Source: Zygnema cylindricum (Eukaryota > Streptophyta > Zygnematophyceae > Zygnematales > Zygnemataceae). From it: a stretch of DNA of 62,000 nucleotides. Positions 53,707 through 62,000 of this stretch are shown one piece after another. The stretch spans positions 1 through 62,000 of the forward strand of contig JBBHKE010000385.1 in the NCBI GenBank assembly GCA_037447655.1. Direction: 5' to 3'. Every line of letters begins with the position of its first letter. Position 1 is the first letter of the stretch. The translations under genes were made by a program, and so were the position numbers. A model generated the notes under the pieces. The model was given only the letters and a program-made list of their open reading frames with translations. It was not told where the DNA came from and made no database searches.

Positions 53707-56700
53707 TTTACGAGCACTTATTGATGCACACTCTTCTGCTGAGGAGTCATTTTATGAGTTTTAGCAGGCAGCTCTGCTTATTAGAGGTCTCCGTAGTAGC
53801 ATGAAAAGTGTGACTCTTCAGCTAAAAGTCATGATAAAGCTAGCTGGTTATTCCAGTTAGCGTATATCTTATATTGGAGGAAGAGACTAATACTAAACTC
53901 CTTGAAGGAGAAGGAAAGGTTGAAGCTTTTGCAACAGACTTTGACAAAAGAAATCATGTTAATCAGAACATGAGTCAGTTTAACCAAAATCAGAATCAAT
54001 TTAATTATTATAAACAGAGGCAGAATAGCCCATCTTCAACTCCTTGTTTTTATTGTTTTGAGAAGTGTCATGGATAGAAGTATTGACCTAAGGTGAAAAA
54101 GGCAAATAAGTCAGGTTTGTACAGGCCAAGCTGGCAGCAAAGCCAATATCACAGAGGCATTTATGGAAATCCCACTTGTGGAAATGCTCTCTTTTCAGCT
54201 TCTGCAACTGATGCATATGAGTCTTTCAGCTTCAATGAGCCAGAGGAGGCGGAGTTATTTGCTATAGCAGCAACCACGAAGGGTCCAGAAGATGTAGGAT
54301 GGATCATGGACATGGGAGCGTCGGCAGACATGTGCTTGAACAAGGCGGCTTTTATGAATCTGCAGCAAATGTCTCCAAAGAGTATCTACAATACTTTTAG
54401 CATGAGTGTTCAAACCTCAACTCAGGGTGATGTATCTTTGTTGGTAGATGTGAGGGGAAAGTTGATCTAGAGAACCGTTCACAATGTTTTTTATCTTCTA
54501 GACTTTAAGAAGAATCTTTTGTCTACATCCTTATAAGAGAGCAAAAGCTTTCGAGTCATTTTGAAAGAAGGTAGACTGATAGTTAGCAAAAAAGGGAAAG
54601 TAGCAGTTTTACGACCTAGAGATGCTAGCAAAATATACCAGATGGACATAGCTGAATATAAAGAAAATGATGTTCTCTACTCCAGCGTCCAATATGATAA
54701 TGAGTTGTGGCATAAAAGATTAAGACATGAATTATGATTGTCTTAAGAAAATGGTGAATTCGGGAAAAATTGATGGAGTCTCACTCAGTTCTCATCTTAT
54801 AAAATCATGTGATGGTTATTCACTTCGCAAGATCCATAGATAGCCATTTCCACAAGAAACTGACCACAGATCGGATAAAGTTTTGCAGCTAATACATTCT
54901 GATGTTCTCTGTCCTTCACAAGTGGCTTCAGCTGGAGGCGTCGACTATATGGTTACATTCACAGATGACTACTCGAGGTACACCAAAGTTTACTTCATGC
55001 AACATAAAAGATAAGTGTTTAGTCACTTCAAGCACTATAAAGCGTGGGCGGAAAAGTTTCATGGAGTTCCAATCTTGGCGCTGAGATCAAACAATGGGGG
55101 AGAATACACATCAAAGGAATTTGAAGAATTTCTCCTTCAGGAAAGTATCTGTCACAATCTTACACTTTCATATACACTGGAACAGAATCGTGTTTCTGAA
55201 AGACTAAATAGGACAGTGACAAAGAGAGCTCGGTCCATGCTTGCAGATTACGGGCTAGATTTGAAATTTAGGCTGAAGCACTTAACTGTGCTGTTTATAT
55301 TAAGAAAAGAATTGCTTCTATATCTGTTAGCACTACACCTTATGAGCTTTGGACAAGAGAAAAACGTGATGCTAGTCACTTTAAGATCTTTGGTAGCAAG
55401 TGCTTTATGCTAGATACTTCACCGAATTTATGGAAAATGGAGGCTAAGGGCTTACCTCGGATATCATGGGGTATGATGATAATGCAAAATAGTATATAGT
55501 TTTTGTATTTGAGAAACAGAAAGTGATTATCTCTAAAAATATCCAGATTAAAGATGAACGAGATTTTGTTGACTTATTTAAAGTGCCAGATCAACAGGCA
55601 AATGAAAAACAATAATATGTCATTTTTCACTATACACAGCGAGTCTTCTTTCCAGCAGCAAGTGGGACACCTCTTCCTTCAGTTCCTCTGGTGCCTTCAC
55701 AGGATACTTCACCACAAGTTACAACTCAGGCGGAAGCAGTCAGTACCAGCTCAGGTCATGATTCAAACAAAGCAGAAAAATCAGAGGTTGCCGATGATTT
55801 CAGCCTCAGAATTTCCGGGGGGAAAGAGATCTAGTAGCCGTCTACAAGCAAGCTCTTGCTTTGCTTTTGCTTTTTCTGCAGCTACAGAGAAGCCTCTAAC
55901 AATTCAGAAGGCCTTTTCATCACCAGAGAGAAATCAGTGGATTGAGGCAGCTAACGATGAAATGGAATCTATTATAGAGGCACAGTCGTGGGAGCTGGTG
56001 GAACTTCCTCCAGGTAGAAAAGCCATCGGCACTAAATGGGTATTTAAGGTGAAGTGAACCCGGACAACACCATTGAAAGGTATAAGGCTAGACTAGTGGC
56101 CAAGGGGTATAATCAAAAAGAAGGTATTGATTTTGAAGAAACCTTCTCTCCAGTTGTTAGATTTCCTACAGTCAGAATTTTGCTAATTCTATGGCTATAG
56201 AAAATAGGAAATTCATAAAATATATGTTAAAACTGCTTTCTTCTATGGAGAGTTAGAAGAGACCATCTATATGTATGTAGAAAAAAGAAAGGAGGAATTG
56301 GTGTGTAAACTGATGAAATCTTTGTATGGGCTAAAACAAGCCCCTAGATAATGGAATTTGAATTTATATGAGTTTTTGACTGGGCTAGGATTTAAGAGAA
56401 TTAGCTCAGATAATTCTTTATATGTTCTACAAAGAGAGGATGGGATGCTGTATATGTGCATGATCTATTATTAAAAAGTAAGTCAATGGATGAAATAAAC
56501 CACATTAAAGCGGCTTTAAGGTCTAGGTTTGAGATGAAGGACCTCGGAGAGGCCAAGTATATCTTAGGTATACAAGTAGAAAGAGAAAGAAAAAAAAGGC
56601 TGATTATGTTGACTCAGAAAGAAGAAATTGGTAACATGCGAGAAATATTTGAAATGAAAGATGTGAAAGGATCTGTTTCTCCCATGGAATTCAATCACAA

Positions 56701-57433
56701 ATTGGAAAGATCTTATTGAGACTCAGGCATAATGGTCTGTGAGAGTCTACAGACAGGGGAAGAAAAGTTTATGGCTTCAAAGCCATATAAACAGGTAGTT
56801 ATAAGTCTTAAATATTTTAGGAACCGTACGAGACCCGATATTGCACCAATTGTGGGAGACATGAGTAGAAGTCTGGATAATCATAAAAAGGCAGACTGGG
56901 AACCAACAGAAAGGGTGTTGAGATATCTTGTAGGTAGTCAAAATCTTAACCTTCTACTCGGAGGAGGAGAGGTGAAAATACAAATTTGGAGCGATACTAG
57001 CTATAGAGACGTATCAAGCCAGAAATCTACTACCGGCTTTGTTTTGAAGATTGGAGATAGAACTTAATGCCGGAGTAGCAAATTACAAAAGGTTACAACT
57101 CAATCCACAATGGAGTCAGAATATATGGCAGCTGCTTCCGCCCTCAAGGAGCTCCTTAGGTCCAGTCCATTTTACAAGAACTGGGTATATGCGAACAGGT
57201 CCTCAAGCTATCAGGTGTGACAACCGACAGACATTGCAATAGCCTCTAATCCCAGCCATCACTTTAGGAGCAAACACACGGATGTTAGACTTCAATTTGT
57301 TAAAGAAAAAAAACTTGCAAAAGTCATTGAATTGTGTTATTTACCAAATGAGAAGATGGTGGCTGACATGTTAACAAGAGCCTTTCCTGCTCAAAAAGTT
57401 GCAGTTTTGCAGAGAGGCTATTCGACAAAGTGA
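53707..57433 (+). pseudogene. copia gag-pol of the outer element (multiply broken)
   Basis: Resumes gag after the nested insertion. Readable blocks in order: zinc knuckle CFYCFEKCHG (54042), protease WIMDMGASADMC (about 54300), pre-integrase LWHKRLRHE (about 54705), integrase with VDYMVTFTDDYSRYT (about 54941) and SNNGGEYTSKEFEEF, reverse transcriptase from WIEAANDEMESIIEAQSWEL (about 55939), [31 protein letters not shown], then RNase H blocks SDTSYRD, TMESEYMAAASAL and NEKMVADMLTRAF. There are many stops and frameshifts. The polymerase motif YVDD reads YVHD (about 56452), so the catalytic Asp is gone. Inactive. Confidence 0.85.
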
Positions 57434-57460
57434 GTAACTAAGTCTAAAGATTTAGGGGAG

Positions 57461-59438
57461 TGTTGAATTTTGAAATCTTTATTTCAATAGATAGGGTTGT
57501 AAAAAGAGACTAAAAGACTTAAAAAAATTTCTCAATTCCTTTACTGTAATATTTACCTGTATTAGTGTTACAGTAGCAAAAGTACAATAGAGTGTATTGT
57601 TTTATCTACAGGTATATGTGTCGACAAGAGAAGTTAATGCAGGCATTCCAGAGTGGCGCCGACATCCACATACGCGTGTCAAAAATCATATGGGCGATTT
57701 CGGTGAATGTGACGGGGGGAGACCGAGCTAGACATTTGGGAGTGTACCGTACGGAATCAAAAAAATATCGTTGATACGAGACAGATTCGATGGACGCGAT
57801 TAAAGCGGGGACCACAATGACTAAGTGCGGCGTACGCACTCAGGATGTTCGTACTATCGAATCAACATTCATCTAGACTTTTAGGGCTGATGTTGACTAA
57901 GCGTCGGCAACATTAATTTTACGGACAATATCTGTAATTTTTTAGAAAACAATAAGTTAACGTTTAGTGAATTAATTTATTATGTTACAATGTTCATTTA
58001 GCAACAAGTAGTAATTAGGGTTTGGAGGTACTGAGGGTAAATAAAGTACAGGCTGAAACTTTGAGACCTCCATTGGTCCTCAGAGAAGGCAGCTCTCAAG
58101 AAGCTTATCGAGTTAGTGCCGACTCCAATTTGATACAAACCCAAATGATTGACCCTTTCACAATCAGAACCCCAATACAACTTCACCCCTATGAAATAAG
58201 ACTTTCTGTGTGCTTAGTTCCACCACAAAATGCAAAGTTAGAATATGAGTTTTGGACACATTCACCCACTTTGACTTTCCTGTAGAAACGCAGCCACCCT
58301 GGCAGGCAAAAAATCTGTCTGACTACACTGGGTAGCGTGGACTCCCCTGAGTCCGCAGCAAAAAGAATCACTGAATTTGGTCAACCGAATGAGTTGTAAT
58401 TAAATGGCAAAGTTTGCATATTTATACAGATGCTCTCTGGGAGAGAGGCGACTACCTACCAAAAAATTAGAAGTCATATTTCCTCTCTAAAACCCCTTCT
58501 ACTGAATTACGGTCCAATCATAGGACTGTACCGTACACAAAATACAAGTATTGGAGTACTTTATGTACGGCAACTGTACTACATGGCCAAAATAGTGACA
58601 TTTGTCACATCCGGATTTGTTTTCTTGCTCTCTGAAGATTCTGAAAACCCGTACGATGCTGCCACGTGTTATCCGGGGTGGCGGCTTCCGGAAAACGCCA
58701 AAAATGCCCTTTCCGCGATATCGGCTCCTATCACGGCCATTCGATGAAGCCTGGATGTAATATTTGCCGTTGAAATAAATGTTCGCAACATTTATTTCGT
58801 GCGGTACTATAATACACAACTTATTCTATGTTCTACCGTATTTTTTGTTAGTTAAACGAAATATCCTATTTGTAAACGTTTATATAAGTATCAAACCCTA
58901 TATAACTCCTCAATAGTCCAAGACTTAACGGAAAAAGCTAACGGGTACTGTGTTTGACAAACCGTAGGTTCCAAGATCAAGTCCTTACCCCTGTCTCTCC
59001 AGAAGACCTACGCAGCCATGACTTTAACTCCATTCTAAGCCTTCAGTGACTACAACAAGTGTGGGGGCTTAGAAAAGGGAGTGAGAGGCAGACCGCCTAT
59101 TCCTTTTTCTATTCTAAAACAGACCTAGAAAATACACAAATATCAATACAGGTTGTATACTTTGTCGTAAGACAAGATAGTACTTTAGTACAGTCACCCG
59201 AATTAGTGTAGACCAGTAGATACTCACTGTGGGTATATAGTTTAGGACTTAGTCAAATTTGAATCATCCAGTTTTGGGAATATGATTTTCTAAAGGGAGT
59301 TTTTGGGAAACTTACATACATTATATCTTATGGTTTACTGGGTGATTTGGGCTGCAATTATGGGAATTGTCAGTTTAATGTGTTGTGTATCATCGTGACA
59401 AATTTTAGGCATATTGGCCACTTGAATTTTATTTTGTG
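57461..59438 (+). repeat. 3' LTR of the copia element, interrupted
   Basis: LTR sequence runs 57461-58053 and resumes 59149-59438. The interruption is a solo LTR of the nested-element family. Total LTR sequence is about 880 bp, as in the 5' LTR. Confidence 0.75.
58054..59148. repeat. solo LTR inserted in the 3' LTR
   Basis: About 1095 bp, from TGAAACTTTGAGACC to CACAAATATCAATA. It is a diverged relative of the LTRs at 49421 and 52543 (shared GACTTTCTGTGTGCT, AATATGAGTTTTGGACACAT, CAGTGACTACAACAAGTGTG). Flanking pentamers CAGGC and CAGGT are a near-perfect target duplication. No internal region remains. Confidence 0.8.
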
Positions 59439-59491
59439 TTGGATCAAAGTTTGTTGTTGAGTCGGTAATTTGATAGTTTCTGTTGTTTTTA

Positions 59492-59575
59492 ATGTCTACT
59501 TCCACTGCTATTGTTGGTTCTCCTCCTTCAACGGTGGTTGTAGAACAACAAAATAATATATATTTATACATTTAA
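59492..59575 (+). pseudogene. second gag start downstream of the 3' LTR
   Basis: After the 3' LTR the primer-binding-like TTGGATCAAAG is followed by ATG and MSTSTAIVGSPPSTVVVEQQ, matching the gag start at 49010 and better preserved. It then runs into AT-rich DNA and a stop. This is the start of another internal region, so the LTR is shared by two partial copies. Confidence 0.65.
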
Positions 59576-60823
59576 ATATATATAATATATATAAAAAACT
59601 ATATATATAAAAAAACACTAAAAAGTTTGGTCTCTTGATTTTAGAAAACAATAATACTCTAATAATATTGACGTTTGTTAAAATTGGAATATTTGAAGTT
59701 TTTTGTTTTTCGTTAGATTAAGTTGAGTCGTTGTTTTCAATCTTTATAAAATGAAAAACCAAAGTTAAGATTTTGTATATGTTGCTCGAAAAAACAAAGC
59801 TAGGCGTCTGAATACATAACTGTTCTAACAATATGAGTTTTACCAGACAAATACATGGCTGTTATCCTTTTGAAAAAATGAAACACAAGTTTATTAATTT
59901 TCCATTTTTGAAAGTGTGATTGTTCAAAAAAATAGAATTTATTTGTTAATTTTGAAAAGAAGAGATTCTTCATCATAATCAACACCAGTGAAATATAATA
60001 AAAGACCATCATCAGCCCATCTTTCACTAGGAGCAGACAATGCTCTAGAAAAATTAGCATTCCAAATATGAAAAACATTATCAAAAATTATTGCAGCAAC
60101 ACCAACTTCACCACAACCGCCCCAAACTTCACTAGACATATACGTTTGATAATGATTAAAGTCTATGATTTGAATTCCATGTCCACAACTAATAAAAATA
60201 GCATGCTCATCCAAATGACAAAATACATAACTAATAATTACCTTTTTTACATAAGAATATTTAGACTCATAACCAAACAATAATAGGGAAAGAGCACGAA
60301 ACAAACAATTCCCATCCCTTGTAACATGTAATGGAAAAAGAGGAATTCATGCCATAATAAGCTTACCTAAAATAGAACTCCTTAAAGTCAAAAAAAATAA
60401 CACTTACACCTGAATAACAAAAAAAAAACATTAAAAAACAAATGAAAAAACAAAACAATATGATTTTAATACAAACTTTCCCAACCATGTAAAAATAAGG
60501 AAATAGACAAACAATATAGGATTTATTTAAAAAGTAAAACAAAAAACATACATTAAAAAAATAAAATAACATAAGGTAAACTTCACACAAACCACTATAA
60601 ATTATTTAATATTTAAAAAACTACTTACTCAATATTTCAAGTCTTTGCAAACGAATGGAAAGAGGGACGATTTGTAAAGTATAAAGAAAATTAAAAATAG
60701 ACGAGGAACATGATCAAATGCAAGAGAAAAAAGAAAAAAGATGAAGGTAATGGTAATCTCTAAACAAAAATTAGGGACCAAGATTCTTTGTACACTTGAC
60801 AGGATGGTTCAAAACCTCTACAC
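59576..60823. other. AT-rich region with OTU relic
   Basis: Very AT-rich (TATATA runs at 59570-59610; poly-A/T tracts at 60390-60560). Apart from the OTU-like frame no gene is seen. Confidence 0.5.
59939..60346 (-). pseudogene. OTU-family cysteine protease domain fragment
   Basis: A minus-strand frame of about 135 codons, from just after an in-frame TGA at 60349 to a TAA at 59939. It opens HVTRDGNCLFRALSLLLFG, the OTU catalytic Asp-Gly-Asn-Cys block, and later has EVWGGCGEVGVAAIIF and LLYFTGVDYDEE, at the places where OTU proteins have their (W)G-x-E block and C-terminal catalytic His. Here the His position reads Asp (VDYD for xHYD). There is no start Met before the motif, so it is an exon or a broken copy. 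OTU domains are deubiquitinases and also ride on transposons and large viruses. Source unknown. Confidence 0.6.
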
Positions 60824-61188
60824 TACACCGCGAATCGTATTTAGAGTAAAGAAAAAATTAGAGCAAAAAAAGAAAAAGAAAAGATTTATGAATTCTAATT
60901 TGTGTGATATAACTTTTTCAAAATGGAATTTTACTGTAATTTATCAATAACTCTAATTTGGGCGTAAATATGGGCGCTGAATATATCGTCTTTAAATGAA
61001 CTACAAGTAAAAATCAGACAAAACGTACAGTTTCACGTCTTGATAACTCTAATTTGGGTGTAAATATGGGCGCTGAATATATCCTTTTTAAATGAACTAC
61101 AAGTAAAAATCAGACAAAACGTACAATTTCACGTCATTATGACGTTTGCTTTACACGGTTTGTTAAAATGCAGTTACATGAAAACGGA
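60824..61188. mobile_element. truncated TIR element, TACACCGCGAATCG family
   Basis: Matches 18957-19210 from TACACCGCGAATCGTA through TCACGTCATTATGACGTTT and ACATGAAAACGG, then stops without the 3' TIR. It contains an internal 97-base tandem duplication (ATAACTCTAATTTGGG at 60946 and 61043). Confidence 0.7.
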
Positions 61189-61322
61189 TATATCGCAAAA
61201 TATATCGCGATAATTTATGCTGGTCCCAGTACGATATATCAGGGAGTCTACCTCGATCGATAATCAATTTGTTGAAAATCGAGATTATCACGATATGAAT
61301 TTACGCGATATCCAACACTAAT
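61189..61322. repeat. CGATA-rich fragment
   Basis: ATATCGC/GCGATA palindromic motifs ending GCGATATCCAACACTAAT, resembling the interior and end of the TAGTGTTGTGTAT hAT-like family. It abuts the truncated element above, suggesting it interrupted it. Confidence 0.5.
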
Positions 61323-62000
61323 CGCAGGTACACTTTTTGTTGGAAAACAGATGCAAGATTTCAAGAAATGATATGTCAATACAGTCATTTCCGGTGTTTC
61401 ATACTGACACAATACTTTCAACCTAAGGGTGGCGTTCCATCAGGAAATTCAAGAATCTTACGATGAACATTACAATATGCTACATTTTGAACGATGTTAT
61501 GTCGCGCAGAGTTTGTAATCCACGCGCTCAAAATTGAATGGTACCACTTAAGAAAAAATCGTATATTGAAAATCGTCAAATATTTTTATCACTGGCCAAC
61601 TTCAACAAAAAATCTTCATTTGCGTACAATGTACGTGTGGACCAAGTCATCGTACGATATATTTTTCGTAGAATTTGCAGACGCCTTGTCAAATACGAGC
61701 CTCATTTTTTTTTAAGGTTTTTGACTTTCTGTTTTTTCGCGTTACGAATGAGCGTTGACACAAATAGTGTGACGAATGGCCGCTAACAAAAATAGTGTGA
61801 CAAAAGTTCGTTACGAGATTACTTTTCTGATTTCGGTTAGGATTTTTTAATGGATGTATCATGTGCGAAATTTTTTGATTTCCGTTGGCTGCAATCCTGA
61901 CACGTATGTTTATTTATCCAATGTGTCACGGCTCAAACATTTAAATAAATGGTGATATACCTTGACGAGGTACATCACCATTTACAAAAACTTTCGAAGC
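61323..62000. other. window end, no gene seen
   Basis: Short frames only. It holds one strong hairpin at 61947-61983. Confidence 0.5.
61947..61983. repeat. 15-bp arm hairpin
   Basis: AAATGGTGATATACC, 7-base spacer, GGTACATCACCATTT; the arms match at 14 of 15. Its layout recalls the ATCACCTCGCGAGGTGAT palindromes at 29352 and 42245. Confidence 0.7.

Larger units (their letters stand above)
48089..59438 (+). mobile_element. decayed Ty1/copia LTR retrotransposon with nested insertions
   Basis: LTRs at 48089-48956 and 57461-59438 both begin TGTTGAATTTTGAAATC. A purine tract TTTAGGGGAG directly precedes the 3' LTR. A degenerate tRNA-Met-type binding site TTGGATCAAAG follows both. Internal order is gag, protease, integrase, reverse transcriptase, RNase H, which defines Ty1/copia. 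All frames are broken. A second LTR element (49421-53706) interrupts gag, and a solo LTR (58054-59148) interrupts the 3' LTR. Confidence 0.88.

Overview
The window is nuclear DNA of a green plant-lineage eukaryote. Five genes can be read with GT-AG introns: a CHORD-like zinc protein, a seed-maturation-type (SMP) LEA protein, the WD40-cyclophilin CYP71/PPWD1, the V-type ATPase B subunit, and a membrane-anchored cyclophilin that resembles plant CYP21-3/CYP21-4 at its N terminus. A sixth gene encodes an LHCB-type chlorophyll a/b protein with the WYG trimerisation motif, and a seventh is seen only as two unassigned exons. The LHCB protein, the SMP protein and the CYP21-like N terminus together point to a streptophyte, most likely a charophyte-grade alga. 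That placement is inference. The DNA is AT-rich, introns are numerous, and transposons are dense.

Layout. 1-9.4 kb: CHORD-like gene (+), SMP gene (-), two exons of an unassigned + gene, and a perfect foldback MITE. 9.4-18.0 kb: 13-exon CYP71 (-), with a hAT-like element sitting exactly on one 5' splice site. 18.0-21.0 kb: a divergent promoter region filled with three adjacent terminal-inverted-repeat (TIR) elements. 21.0-25.7 kb: 14-exon V-ATPase B (+). 25.7-30.8 kb: mostly empty, then a TIR element with a hAT-type MITE nested in it. 30.8-38.1 kb: membrane cyclophilin (+); its introns hold a splice-donor-bearing minisatellite and a tetranucleotide repeat. 40.0-41.2 kb: two-exon LHCB (-). 41.9-48.1 kb: more TIR elements, SINE-like units and a tandem repeat with a period near 155 bp. 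48.1-59.5 kb: a decayed Ty1/copia element (+) with a second LTR element (-) inserted in its gag and a solo LTR inserted in its 3' LTR. 59.5-62.0 kb: AT-rich DNA with a broken OTU-protease relic and further TIR fragments.

The genes do not form a pathway; they are ordinary housekeeping, photosynthesis and desiccation functions. The most notable points are how transposons and repeats meet splice sites. These are a target-site duplication that copied a splice donor, an array of decoy donors, and a microsatellite forming a polypyrimidine tract. Also notable are two cyclophilin genes about 13 kb apart, in opposite orientation, with the same domain intron positions and phases.
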